In this document: piece by piece, positions 13,301 through 25,295 of the stretch | Position numbering within the stretch: the first letter of the stretch is position 1 | Layout: each line of letters starts with the position of its first letter | Assembly (NCBI GenBank): GCA_023213395.1 | Contig: CM041465.1 | Span: forward strand, 24,435,741-24,499,740 | Direction of reading: 5' to 3' | From: Cycas panzhihuaensis | Lineage: Eukaryota; Cycadophyta | DNA length: 64,000 bases | Notes under the pieces: generated by a model | Told to the model about the DNA's origin: nothing | Database searches by the model: none | The model's input: the letters and a program-made list of their open reading frames with translations, nothing else | Translations under genes and position numbers: made by a program

Positions 13301-13452
13301 GCATAATGATCATGCAATGAATCAATCATCGTATAATACAAATGCAATGCTTTGACCCACCTTTCCTAGAATTGATAAAGGCGAGGGATAGAAGCGTACA
13401 TGTACTTACTTGAGTCGACTCACCCATATCTATTACCAGTAGCCAAGAAACA
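10365..13452 (-). repeat. 5' LTR of element D
   Basis: 3088 bp. The inner end abuts the primer site at 10364 and the outer end matches the start of the B and C LTRs (complement of TGTTTC followed by a tail like TTGGCTACTG, at 13430-13452). It carries the family's palindromic cluster at about 12862-12915 and a TATA-like TTTAAAAACCC near 12720 on the minus strand, at spacing similar to B. No partner LTR remains in the window. Confidence 0.75.
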
Positions 13453-13872
13453 CTTGGTTATTATGATGATCCCTAGTTGAGGCATGATGGTATGGCTAAC
13501 TAAATCTCACTAATATTCTGGTTAAGTCCAATCCCAACTTGAAACCTACACCTCTTTTATAGAATGATATTCTACTAACCAAGGTATCTCAATCTTGGTG
13601 AGTATATGAATAGGTATAAGATGGCAAAAAATGACATACGTGATGTATTCCTTTTAGGAAGAGTGAAAAGATTATCAAATTTGTATCAAATGTATATATA
13701 ACTAAAAATAGAGTGCCTTTGGAGTGCTTGCTTAGAGTGCTTATTTAAACTGATTTTGAAGTGATAAAATGAAATTCTAATAAGTGAGTGAGGGCACTAG
13801 ATATTTCTCTAATCTAGGTGTTTTTTTAACTCTCTTTTATAATGGTCTTCTAAGCCTTACAAAAAAAAAGGA
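13453..13872. other. unassigned sequence between D and E
   Basis: I see no coding region and no match to the other elements. It may belong to the same older sequence as 19246-20137, since E is inserted between the two. The first five bases, CTTGG, would be one side of the target duplication of D, but the other side is missing. Confidence 0.4.
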
Positions 13873-13877
13873 GAAAA
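13873..13877. repeat. target-site duplication of E (left)
   Basis: GAAAA immediately precedes the left LTR. The same five bases follow the right LTR at 19241-19245. Confidence 0.85.
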
Positions 13878-14543
13878 TGTTGAGAAAACTAGTTCCCAAT
13901 AACTAGAAACTGCCACCAAGATCTAAACTATTTTGCAACTAGTTACAAGAATCAAAATTAAAATTTAACATCTAAGTTATTAAACTAGAGATAATATAAT
14001 AAATAAATTAGAAATCTAAATCATTACATATACACTTGATATAATATGGTAAAACCCTTGCAGTGCACTAGGAAAACATCTACACAGGAAAGGTATCAAT
14101 CTTTATTATCCAAGAATAGAGAAATGTATATAATCTGTAGCAAAATGCTTACAACAATAATAACCAACTATCTCTACTCAATATAGTACATCCAATACAT
14201 TAAACACCATCAACATAATCCAAAAACACTTTAAATTAGGCTATATGTGAGAGTCATACAAGGCACAAATCTTGACTATAAAATCTAGGGTATTTTAAAT
14301 GAACAACCCTGATTCTCTTTACAATTTAATATGTTTTACAATGTTAGCTTCTTGGGTTAGGGGCTACCATACATGAACCTCCTCTTTGTTGGGGGGAGGG
14401 GGAGGTTTTGACTCCCATATATCCCCCAACCAAGGGGGAATCCCACCCCCTTTGGATCCCCCCATGGAAGTTTGGGGAAGAAACTGCATTACCAACCTAT
14501 CAAAATTTTAGCCTCCAAAATATTGTTGTCATATTATCTAATA
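13878..14543 (-). repeat. 3' LTR of copia element E
   Basis: 666 bp, aligning along its whole length with 18579-19240; differences are mostly transitions. The minus-strand start TATTAGATAATATGAC is a mutated TG terminus. A purine tract (AAGGTAGAGAT, minus strand, 14544-14554) abuts it as polypurine tract. Confidence 0.9.
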
Positions 14544-14589
14544 ATCTCTACCTTGACAACAATTTATCTGATATCTTTCCTAGACTATT

Positions 14590-17500
14590 CATCAACTTTT
14601 TTGCAAGCCAAAAGAAGTTAAATACTATTTGAACTTTTCTAATAGTATTGGTTTTGTGAATATGTTATCATAATTTTATTTTATGTTAACCTTCTCAAGT
14701 GCCACTCCACCTGCTTCCACAACTTATCTAATAAAATGGTACTTCAGAGTAATATGCTTTATCCTACTATGATCAGCTAGATTCTTTAACAAGTATGTGG
14801 CACTTTGACTATCACAAAATACCTTTACCTTTTACTATTTCCTTCCAAACTCAACTAATACACCCTACAACTAGATTGCTTCCTTATAAGTAAGTGATGT
14901 AGTAATATATTATGCTTTTCTAGTTGATAATGCAATTGTACTCTACAATTTTGACATCCAACTAACTAGACCATTTACAAGAGTGAATACATAACCTAAA
15001 GTAGACCTTCTCTTATCTAAATCTCTTGCAAAGTCTAAATCAATACATACACAAACTTTATTACCTATACCTCCAAAGGTGATGCAATAATTACATGTGC
15101 CCCTTTAAATATTAAAGTACCCATTTCACTATTGCCCAATGTTCCTTTCCTAGATTTGCCATAAACCTACTAACTATATTGATTGCATGTGAAATGTTAG
15201 GTCTTGTATATACCATGGTATACATCAACCTTCCTATTATACTGGCGTAAGGTACATGAGACATGTAATCTTTTCTTTCTTCATTATTATGACTCATATT
15301 GGAAGAAAGCTTGAAATGGGAAACTAATGGGATACTCATTGGTTTCATATTTGCCATACCAAAATTGGTTAGCACCTCTATATATTTTTATTGTGATAAC
15401 CATAGCTTACTATTTTCTTGTTTCTATGTATCTCCATACCTAAGATTTCTTTTATAGCACCTAGATCCTTCATATCAAAAGTTTTATTCAATTAACCCTT
15501 TAACTTGTTGATTTCTACCATGCTCTTGCTTGCAACTAGCATATCATCAACATATAATACCAAGATAATGAATAAGCCATTGTTTAAGAATTTAAAGTAA
15601 ATGCAATGGTCATACTCATATCTTTTAAAACTTTTGCTCTTTACAAAGGCATAAAACTTTATGTACCATTGCTTGGATGATTTCTTGAAGCTATATAATG
15701 ATTTTTTGAGTCTGCAAACAAGTTTTTTCTTGCCATCCTATACAAACCTCTTCTAGCTGATCTATATAGATATTCTCATCTAAATCTCCATGTAGAAAAA
15801 TTATTTTTACATCTAACTACTCTAACTCTAAATCAAAAGAAGCTACGAATGCTAACAAAACCTGAATTGAAACAAGTTTGACAACTAGTAAAGAAATCTC
15901 ATGAAAATCAATACCTACTTTTTGTACAAAACCTTTAGCCACTAGTCTTACTATGTATTTATCAAGATTTCTATCAACATCTATTTTCTTCTTGAAAACC
16001 CACCTATAACCAATAGTCTTCCTACCATATAGAAGTTCTACCAAGTCCCATGAATTATTTTTCTTCAAAGCATCTATCTCTTCCTATATAGCTCTCTTCC
16101 ACTTCTCACTATAGATATTATCTACTTCTTCCTAATAGCATGCAGGCTCACCATCATTAGAAACTAAATCAATAGAAATATAAATGATGTATCTGTTAGA
16201 TAGATGACTGAATCGTGTAGATCTTCTAATAGTTGGTGGAGGAGTATCCATATACTCTTATAAATATATTGTACATTCATCTTTAAAAGGGTCTTCCTAC
16301 TCTTCTATTTTTAAAGATGGCTAGATCTTAAGATTTACCTACTGATGTTCAACTTTTTACTCTTATTTTACTTCAACTTATACACTATCTAATTTTAGAA
16401 AAGGAGATTCATCAAACACAACATCTCTATTAATAGTAATTTTATGGGTAGTAGGATCCCATAACTTGTATCCCTTCATACCATCTCTATCACTATAACC
16501 AATAAAGATACATCTCTTAGATTTTAAGTCTAACTTTGAACATTGAATTTTATTAGTCAATGCATAAGTATCACAACCAAAAACATTCAAATTTAAATAG
16601 TCACATAGATGACTAGTCCATACCTCTTCAAGTATCTTGTATTCTATTGTAAGCGATAGTGACTTGTTTACCAAATAACAAGTTCTTTGAACAGCTTCTG
16701 TCCATAAGCCCTACTCCACACCTATATTACTCAACATACTTCTTGCTGTTTCTAAGAGTATCTTCTTCATGCACTTAGCTATGCCATTCTGTTGTAGAGT
16801 ATAGCTAGTGGTCTTATACCTTTTAATCCCATCTTCTCTATAATAGTTCTCAAACTCCAATGAGTTGAACTCACCTCTATTGTTAGTTCTTAAATATTTA
16901 ATTGCAGATAAGTGCTCTTCTTAACTAAAGCCTTGAACTGCTTAAATATACTAAAAACTTTAGATTTTTTTTAAAATAATAGACCCATACATTTTTGGAG
17001 TAATCATCTATAAATGTGATAAAGTATAATGATCCTCCATATTATAGGGGATGGTCCCTACATATCCAAATTTATGTAATCTAGAACACCTTTACTAGTG
17101 TGACTTTCTATTTTAAACTTAAGTCTACACTACTTTCCAAAAATATAATATTTACAAAACGTCAAATCTAAAAGCTATATGTTATGAAGCAACTTATAGT
17201 TCATCAACACCCTAAGTCATCTTTCACTTATGTGCCTAAGTCTCTAATGCCATAATTGAGCCAGATCTTCTATAGTCTTTAATATTGTAGCTGCATGGAT
17301 GGAATCTATACTTCCCATTAAAATATAAAGGTTTCCTTTATTTAAGGCTTTCATAATAGCCAAGGAACCCTTTGATACCTTCAAGACTCCTTCATGACCT
17401 GTGTACTTATAACCACTAGAATTTAGTTCACCTAAGGAAATTAGATTTCTTTTTAGTTTAGGTACATGTCTAATTTTAATTAATGTTCTCACTACACCAT

Positions 17501-18490
17501 CAAACATTTTAATTCTGATGCTACTAATGGCCACTATCTTATAGAAAACTTCATTTCCCATAAGTACATAACCACCACTAAGAGGTTGGTATGATGAAAA
17601 CTAACTCTTATGTAGATACATGTAGTGTAAAGCACTCAAATCTAATAACCAATCATGATGATAATGGGAAATTTTATAAGCAACCAAGACATTATCATCC
17701 ATACCTTGATTCCTCCACCTGATTAGCCTCCTTAGTAGGTTCTTCCTTTTTCTGGAACTCCTTCTTTTTATGGCAATCCTTCTTGAGGTGACCTATCTTA
17801 TTATAGTGCCAACATATGAGCTTACTCTTCTTGCCTTTTGACTTCGACCTTAATATGTCCTTAGAGCTTTATCTTCTCTTAATCATTTTCCCCCTTACGA
17901 TCATAGCTTTTGGTGTGGAGGTTTCAAGACAAGATTTCCTCCTTGCTACTTTCATCAGAAAGCACTCACAATATAATCATAGTCTAATTCATCTATAGTC
18001 CTAAAACTAATTGAGATGACAATATTATCCCAGGATTCTAGTAATGAACATAACAAGGTAATAGCTTTATTCTCATCTTTAATCATGACATTGATATTAT
18101 CTAACTAACAAATAAGAGTATTGAAAATATTTAAATGATCAATAATTTTTGTACCTTCCTTCATCTGTAATGAGTACAACTACCTCTTTAAGTAGATTTG
18201 ATTCGTCAATAATTTGGTCCTATACAAGCCTTTCAACTGGGTCTATAATCCTACTGCTATCTTCTTCCCTATAATATCAAATAAAACTTTATCTACTAAG
18301 CACAATCATATTGTGCTAAGAGATCTTTTATCTAGATCACCCCATTTATCATTGTTCATCCCTACGGGTTTATTTAATTTACCTATAAGAGCTCTGTATA
18401 AACATTATTATACTAGAACATCATACTCTTTTAACTTCCACAACTTGAAGTTATTCTTGTCAATGAATTTTTCCACCTCAAACCTTGCAT
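14590..18490 (-). pseudogene. copia gag-pol of element E (decayed)
   Basis: It starts at the ATG at 18490 (MNARFEVEKFIDKNNFKLW), a typical copia gag opening. Domains: gag; zinc knuckle near 17770-17812, read CWHYNKIGHLKKDC, whose second Cys is replaced by Tyr; GAG-pre-integrase at 17244-17561; integrase to about 16378; RT at about 15430-16070 with YVDDML near 15540-15556; RNase H to about 14600. Nearly every domain carries stops. Longest open pieces are 105 codons (17244-17561), 98 (16378-16674), 87 (15112-15375) and 83 (15817-16068). It would have encoded all functions for autonomous copia transposition. Confidence 0.88.
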
Positions 18491-18565
18491 TCACTAGTTT
18501 TACTATTTGGTATAGAAAAGGTTGACAACAAAGCCTTCATAAACTCACTACAAAAATAAAAGTGC

Positions 18566-18576
18566 CTCTGATACCA
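18566..18576 (-). other. primer binding site of E
   Basis: The minus strand reads TGGTATCAGAG, the complement of the initiator tRNA-Met 3' end used by copia elements. It is two bases inside the 5' LTR. Confidence 0.88.
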
Positions 18577-18578
18577 CT

Positions 18579-19240
18579 TGCTTAGAAAACTAGGTCCTAA
18601 TAACTAGAAACTACCACCAAGATCTAAATTATTTTGTAACTAGTTACAAGAATCGAAACTAAAATTTAACATGTAAGTTCTTAAGCTAGAGATAATACAA
18701 TAAATGAATTAGAAAGCTAAAGTATTATATATACATCCAATATAACATGGTAAAATCCTAACAGTATGTTAGAGAAACATCCACACAGGAAAGGTATCGA
18801 TCTTTATTATCCAAGAATGGAGAAATATATATAATCTATAGTAGAATACTCACAACAAGAATAACTAGCTACCTCTACTTAATATTGTATATACAATACA
18901 TCAAACACCATCAACATAATAAAAAAACACCCTAAATTAGGCTATATGAGAGAGTCATACAAGGCATAAATCTCAACCATAAAATCAGGGGTATTTTGAA
19001 TGAACAACCCTGATTCTCTTTATAATTTAGTATGTTTTATAGTGCTAGCTTTTCGATTCAGGGGAAACCACTCTAGAACCTCCTCTTTATGAGGGGGGTT
19101 GGTTCTAATACCCTCATACCCCTTTGCCAAGGGGGGCTCCTAACCCCCTTGGATCGCCCCATAAACGTTTGGGAAAGAGACTGCACTGCCAACCTGTCAA
19201 AATTTTAGCCTTTAAAACATTATTGTCACATTATCTAATA
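18579..19240 (-). repeat. 5' LTR of copia element E
   Basis: 662 bp, matching 13878-14543. Its inner edge is beside the primer site and its outer edge beside the duplication GAAAA. Near 19090-19145 lies a C- and G-run-rich patch shared with the other LTR (about 14390-14445). Confidence 0.9.
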
Positions 19241-19245
19241 GAAAA
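19241..19245. repeat. target-site duplication of E (right)
   Basis: GAAAA, identical to 13873-13877. Confidence 0.85.
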
Positions 19246-20123
19246 ATTGTTCATAATGTTTTTCTTTATAAAAAAAATAATCTTTACTAAAATAGCAATA
19301 AACTTTTCTCACAATAACAAAATTGAGTCTTACTTTTTGTGTTATAAACTAGATTCAGAGTTGCATCTTTAAGAAGTGGAATCAGGTCAAAATAAGTTCT
19401 ACAAAATTTTTAACAACCCCACAAAGTGGACAGAATATATTTTTCCAAAATTCTTGCTAAAAATAATTACTATTCACTAACACAATAATAACTTTCTCTT
19501 ATGACAATAAAATTGGGTGGAATTTTTTACACTAGAAATTAAACTTAGAGTTGCATCTTTAGTAATTATAATCAGGTCAATTAGAGCTCTATAGAATTTA
19601 GCAAACTTATGAAGTTTAGCAAGTAGATTTTATTTCTATAGAAAATCTAGCTTGTAAATATCTCATCAACACATGATACCATATGAAGTTTCCATTATTT
19701 TTTTATCACCAAGATCTTGATATAGGTAAAGTGAGAGCATATAATGATGGATATTATAAATTCCTCCAAATTCTTAAAAAAAAAGGGTAGAACCTCCCCT
19801 TATAAATAATCTTCTAAATACTAGAAATTTTTTTACAGCATTTTCCCTTGTTAAATAGATAAAAAGAGGGAAAAAAAAAAGAAGAATGAGATATACACAA
19901 ATGGCTACCAAAGAATTGAAATTATTAGGCCTTACAACTCCTTATATTGTGCTTCCAAAGTTATAAAAGAGAAAGGGAAAGAAAATAATCTTAAGTATGC
20001 TATGATAAAAACTTGAAAATATTTCCAAATCTACTTTTACAATCTCCTTCACCACATGGATTATGGGGGAAAAGGAAGTGATAGCTTTATTGCAAGTACA
20101 AGTGAGGAATATAAAGGAAACAT
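19246..20123. other. unassigned AT-rich sequence with diverged direct repeat
   Basis: No convincing gene is visible. Two diverged copies of about 105 bp lie at about 19285-19395 and 19478-19585; both contain CAATAA..AAATTG, then GAGTTGCATCTTTA and ATCAGGTCAA. Since it adjoins the primer site of copia LTR G on the minus strand, it may be the internal region of G. A minus-strand ORF at 19942-20136 resembles no gag I know. Confidence 0.45.
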
Positions 20124-20135
20124 GCTCTAATACCA
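20124..20135 (-). other. primer binding site of copia element G
   Basis: The minus strand reads TGGTATTAGAGC, two bases inside LTR G. It is a tRNA-Met-type copia primer site identical to that of H. Confidence 0.75.
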
Positions 20136-20137
20136 CA

Positions 20138-20414
20138 TGAAAGAAATGGATCTAGCTTTTATTTTCATGTACTATACATAAATACAAACATAGGAGCAAG
20201 AGAGACTAGAGAGAAAGTATAGCTCTAGAAAGAATAAGCCTCCTCCATTGAGATCTTACTTTTATATTAAGAGAGGAAGAATTAAAGTTAGGTGAAATAA
20301 AATTATATATACTACATATGAAAGTGTATTTTACTTAACTGATATAATTTAAAGTTCATTTAAGACCATTTTAAGAATAATCAACTAATGCAATGACCTT
20401 GTGACATTAACCCA
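20138..20414 (-). repeat. 5' LTR of copia element G
   Basis: 277 bp. On the minus strand it starts TGGGTTAATGTCACAAGG and ends TTTCTTTCA, keeping the TG...CA termini. It is related to LTR F (1889-2185). It sits within or beside the gag region of chromovirus-like element A. The partner LTR was not found in the window. Confidence 0.7.
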
Positions 20415-20860
20415 TTTTAGTTTATATGCATAGAGTTAAAGAGACATACAACTATTTGATAGGATCACCTAAAGAAGGAGAGGGTAAAGAAAGGTAGATA
20501 AAATATTAGAACATAGATCAAAATGGTTAGGAAGTTAAAAGAGAAGTTTATACTAATTGATATTCTCAAACCCTCTTCAAAAAGTTTCATAACTTAAAGA
20601 AGAAAGAAATGATAATATAAGATGCATAGATGGGTTCTATAAGCTTTCTATTTATGTGGAGCATGAAGAGATAGATGAACAAGTTATTGCAAGGTATGCA
20701 AATGGTTTAAAGTTTTCCATTCAAGGTGGACTTAGCATGGATACAATTAAAAGCATAAAAGATATATACCAATTAGCATTGAAGGTAAAAGAGAAGCAAA
20801 ATAGATATACTATTCAAAGGCCCCTTATGATGAAAAGAGGTTCAACACCTTTGTATAGGG
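20415..20860 (+). pseudogene. gag fragment of chromovirus-like gypsy element A
   Basis: The reading KLKEKFI near 20532-20552 is followed by HEEIDEQVIARYANGL (about 20663-20710) and IKDIYQLALKVKEKQNR (about 20752-20805). This is the conserved C-terminal half of the retrotransposon gag core of plant chromoviruses. It has no stop from 20656 to the insertion point of C and continues in pieces at 37749. As a capsid protein it would have packaged element RNA. The N-terminal part is decayed or cut by LTR G. Confidence 0.75.
20856..20860. repeat. target-site duplication of C (left)
   Basis: TAGGG directly before the 5' LTR; the same bases follow the 3' LTR at 37744-37748. Confidence 0.92.
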
Positions 20861-23651
20861 TGTTTCCTAGCTATTAGGAATGGATACAGACAGGTCGACT
20901 CAGGTAGGCTTAGGTATGCTTCTCCCTTTTCACTTGCACTATTTCTCTGGGAAGGTTGATAGAAGTGTTACCTCATTACATGACTGCTTACTTCATTTGG
21001 ATGATCACTTTGTATTTGCTGCCTGGTCATGCTGCTTATCATATTGTGAGCCTATGATGACCCAGTGGGAGCTACCTTTCCACAAGGTAGGCATCCCCAT
21101 GGCACTTTACGACCCTCCGCACTATCTCCACACCACCCCAAGCTTCATTTGATTTGTATGACCCATTCATACCTTGATTTTGAGCTCTTAGCACCTCATT
21201 TCTAGGACCTCTAGCCGTTGGTGCTCTTCTTGCCTTTGTCCACATGCATTTTGGACTATCTCAGCCACCTAGACAAGAGGGCCAGCCCCTCCCAGGCCTG
21301 CCACATCACCTCCTAGGGCTTTCAGAACCCAGACTTTTGCCATTCTAGCTTTCTGGTCCTGCACCGTTATAAACTTAGTGGTACCATGAAGTTTACCGCG
21401 GTACTGCAAAGTTTATTGTGGTGCGACTATTGTCAATTATTTTTTAAAAATTACCGTGGCAATTCTCGCATTTCTCATAGAATTGCCATGTGGCCTCACG
21501 TCCACCTCAGCACTATTCGCACCCTATTTGCTTGTTTAGGGATGGGATGGGTACAAATCCCAAAACCCTCATCATTTTACCTCTCTTAGATCATTTTGTG
21601 CTCTTCGACATAATCGTTTCTTGCTGTAATTTCTGCTCCTCCTCTCTTCCTTCTATAGGTGCATTTGCATGCCTACGTTTCTTGTAACCCTAGGCCCAGA
21701 TCTGCCTGCAACAACCTTCTTTTACGGTTAGAGGCTTCCCTTCGAGCATATCAAGCAAGTTTTTGGTGTTGTTGTTCTCTAACTTGCCTAACAAGTGTCT
21801 CCTTCAGCTATCTCTTAGGATATATCCTCCAAAACCTTGCAAGAGTCCTCTTTTCTGTTGGTTGCAGGGGCATACCTGCCCTATATCATCCCAATAGGTC
21901 CTCCAAACCCATTTCTCAAGATTTATGGTATGCTATCTCTATTTTAGACCCATTTCTTGACTTGTTTGCTTGCTTTCTTTAGGTTTGATTGTAGCAAAGC
22001 TTATTTTCATTGAGTTTGGCTTATTGCCTCCAGGTTTTTACCTTCCCTCCACTGGTTTTCCTTAAGGGAGCAGCAGGAGAAGAACCACAAAGGTTAGGTT
22101 AAAAGAGCAAGGCAGGGGGTAGCCCCCACTTAGTCCTACTCTCCAAGGGCAATCCCCTTCCCACCTTTTCTTCTCTTGCTCCATGCTCCTCTTGGGTTAA
22201 CTAGGAGTTGGTGAGCCTTAGTCTTGCATTGGATTATCAGCATATGCAGCCCCTTGCTGCACTAGTTCCAAGCTTGCATGCCTCTTATTTGGACTCCCAA
22301 TGTGTCCCTAATATTGTTGGGTATCCCTTGGAAACAATAGCAAGGGTTCGTATACCAGATTACTATCCATAGCAACTCCGCACCTTGGACATTTCCCCAA
22401 TGCTTTGCCACTTTTATCCTTGTATTTCTTGGCTATCATTAGTTATCTTTTACCCTTGTCCTATTGTGCTAAAGAGTTGTGTGGAGAACCTAGGAGAGGG
22501 TTAGCCATCATGAGGCTTCCCTTCACTCTGTCTTGCTTGATGTACATGCTTGCTTGAGAGGGGATTTTGGAGCTCTTTTTGCGGCAGTTATTTTCCTAAC
22601 ATTTTAACACATACATTACACATATACTTGCATATATATAGCTTTTCTTTTGCAACCCCTTCTTGGAAGGGATAAGCCCATGTATGTGCAGGTTAGTGTG
22701 GTGCTTTCTCGCAAAGGTATAAAGTATTTAGATCTGGGTAAGATCTACTATCTTTTCCCTTTGCTTTTGCTTTCGTTCATTCCTCTTTCTTTTCACAAAA
22801 GGGAAGGTAAGGAAGCCCCCATCATTCGTATCAAAGTTGGTTACACATCTACTAATTGACGTAAAGGCATGCATTGTGTGTGAGTGAGGTCTCCGGTCAT
22901 CCGCTACATCTTCCAGGTATGCACATCTTTCTTTGACCCCCCATTCCCTTTTTCACTTTTATTTCGAATCTATGTTTTAGCTAAGTAGGTCATATGAAAG
23001 TAAAAAGGTAAACGGTACTATTTGTTTGTACTTGTATGCTTGCATGTCATATGCTTAACTCATATAGGAAAAAGACATTATAGGAAACCCCCTCTTCCCC
23101 TTCCTTTTCCTACAAAACCTAACATACCCTTTTTGGTTTACTCCATTTAGTATCGCTTACTTGCATGTGCAACACTTGTCCCCTTTTCCTTTTCTCGTTT
23201 TGCTCCTTGAATCATTGAAGGAAAACTTGACTTAAGTACCTCCCTTTCACTCTTTTTCTCTTTCCCTCTTGGTCCTATTTGCTTGACCAAATAAGCAAGA
23301 GAGACCTAACTATACCATAGGCTTTCGCTTACCTTACCTACATCTGTTTCCCTCCATCATAGGGAAACTTTTGAGGATCCCTCTTTTCCCTTCTGGCCAT
23401 CCAAGGGTGGGGGGACCTTCCTCTCAAGTCTATCCAGGCTACCCTCCCTGTGTGCTCTCTGTCTTTCCCAGATTGAGGTCCACTTCAAGGTAGTTGGGTA
23501 CCATCCGCAAGTCTTGAACTCACGCTCCGATGCACAGGGTGCCCTATGTGGTACTTTCTTTGTTTGTAGGTTTTCGCTGACACCTTCGATATCATCATCG
23601 ACCATCATTACTCCTATCGAGCATAGCGATTATCCTATAAACGTAGATCTA
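20861..23651 (+). repeat. 5' LTR of element C
   Basis: 2791 bp, starting TGTTTCCTAGC and ending just before the primer site. Contents seen: the palindrome cluster at about 21370-21425 and a decayed TATA box (TACAAAT at 21552-21558, where the 3' LTR has TATAAAT). A hairpin lies between them. ORFs inside it are not conserved in frame and are not genes. Confidence 0.95.
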
Positions 23652-23670
23652 CTGGCGACCGTACTGGCAA
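23652..23670 (+). other. primer binding site of element C
   Basis: CTGGCGACCGTACTGGCAA directly follows the LTR. The TGGCGACC core is shared with B and, with one change, with D. It is compatible with tRNA-Arg priming of Tat/Ogre-type elements. Confidence 0.75.
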
Positions 23671-24647
23671 CTTTCCAGTAAGGGAGCTAGTTACTATCCC
23701 TTCTTATTATTACTATTACCTTTTATTGGTCTCCTCCACTTCATCTCTTTTGTTGGGCAGCCTCCAACATATACTTTGCATCTTTTTCCTTCTTCTAACG
23801 TGTTCGCAAGTTTTATATGCGATGCTTCTCACGTTGCCTACGTGGTTTGCCTCCATTGTTAGAAGATCCCGCGTATCGCCTTCTTTCATCATCGGATTCT
23901 GATTCGACAATGGAAGGATACCCTTCAGATTGGGCTTATCATGCCTTTGCCTCGGGAGCTCATGAGTTCCCCACATCCATTCCAGGATCCACCCAAGAGG
24001 GTGATGGTTCTATTTACTATCTGGGTGATCAACATCACCCACTTGACACCCATCCTTCTACTCATACAATAGAGGGCCCATCTTCATCTGCATCTACACC
24101 TCCTACAATAAGTAACCCTTTTGTGCCTACACATTCATCCTACTCTATCCCTACACCTACCCTAGGGATGTATGTTATACCTTCTATTCCTCATCACAGT
24201 CCTAGCTCTTCAGGACACCCTCGTGGTATGTATTTCTCCTAGCTTAGGGTTAGCATATCTTTTTCTAGTCAAGCTAATATGCCATTTCCCAATGTAGTGC
24301 ATGCATTTTCTAGTAGGCCTAGAGGTCCTACCAACACCCCTACCACTAGTCACGTGGGATTCGCTCCCACTTATACTTAAAACCAACCTAATGGTCCTTC
24401 CCTTTACGTACCCCCATGTTATACTTCTCAACCTTGGGGGCACAGTAAAGGGAATTATATTCCAGATTACGGGGTAGACCCATTACATCCATATGGGGTT
24501 GCACCACTCACAGGTGGTCCATATGGATAAAACTTGGTTCCATACCCTCCTTTTCCACCATCCTGCGTAGCTTCTTATGCTATGCCTTTGCAAGGGAACC
24601 TAGCTTCCTTTCAAGGCGCTTATCCTCAAGCCCCTTTCCAGTAAGGG

Positions 24648-25295
24648 GTGCTTCCTCAAAGAGGGATGGGTCTACCACCCCCATCCGTTCCTTGTCCATT
24701 ACCTTCTACATCATTTATCAATCCTATGGTCCAGGCAAGGGCATGTCCCTTCATGGATTATATATTAACACCACTATCTATTGAGGTGTTAAGAACCAAC
24801 TTACTGCCTCATCCCCCCGAAGTTCCTAAGTTCGATGGAACTTCATCACAGGACCCAGTGGAGCACGTCCGTAGTTTCTCTATGGCGTGCATTGATTACT
24901 GGGCCTATGACCACATACTAATGAAATTATTCCCATGATCCTTACAAGGCGATGCCCTTAAGTGGTTTTATCACCTACCTGCCCCTTCCATTTTCTCGTT
25001 ACAGCAACTTGTGGATGAGTTCATCAACTATTTTGATGTGGCTTGTCCATTTGAAAGTGGAATGAAATCCCTTCTTTTGCTTAAACAAGGTCATGATGAG
25101 ATGAATAATGATTTTGTGTGGCGATTTCATGACCTCCTCCATTCCACTAAGGCTACTTTGCCTGAGGAATTAAAGAGGGATCTCTTTGTTAATGCACTTT
25201 GCCCTGAAGTCCATGTAGAAGTCCTTAAGATGGGGGTGACTACATGCAACTCTGCCATCACAGAGTATTTAGCGCTTGGGGCTATTGAGATCTAG
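24648..25295 (+). pseudogene. gag capsid core of element C
   Basis: It includes PEVPKFDGTSSQDPVEHVRS, LKWFYHLPAPSIFS and LVDEFINYFDV, then LLLKQGHDEMNNDFVWRFHDL and LPEELKRDLFVNALCPEVH. This is the typical retrotransposon gag fold region of Ty3/gypsy elements. One stop (about 24937) interrupts it. The equivalent regions are 43305-44006 in B and 8411-8720 in D. Confidence 0.85.

Larger units (their letters stand above)
2186..13452 (-). mobile_element. Tat-type Ty3/gypsy element D, 3'-truncated
   Basis: This is a Ty3/gypsy element read right to left. Its parts are the 5' LTR (10365-13452), primer site, gag-pol (10199-3478) and a remnant of the last exon of the family's antisense gene (2186-2745). 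Compared with relatives B and C it lacks the other antisense exons, the second RNase H and the 3' LTR; these should lie left of 2186, where copia F is found instead. Protein and LTR sequence resemble B and C throughout. The 5' LTR is somewhat longer (3088 bp). Confidence 0.85.
13878..19240 (-). mobile_element. Ty1/copia element E, complete between LTRs
   Basis: 5363 bp, read right to left. LTRs 18579-19240 and 13878-14543 flank a decayed gag-pol. Identical five-base duplications GAAAA lie at 13873-13877 and 19241-19245, which proves insertion as a unit. The primer site has the copia tRNA-Met form. Domain order is gag, integrase, RT, RNase H. Gag beginning FEVEKF and the GAG-pre-integrase motif suggest a Tork-like lineage; that assignment is inference. 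Confidence 0.92.

Noticed and set aside
21659-21982. ORFs inside the long Tat LTRs
   Set aside because: The equivalent positions in the partner LTRs are not open in the same frame; they are chance frames in non-coding LTR sequence.
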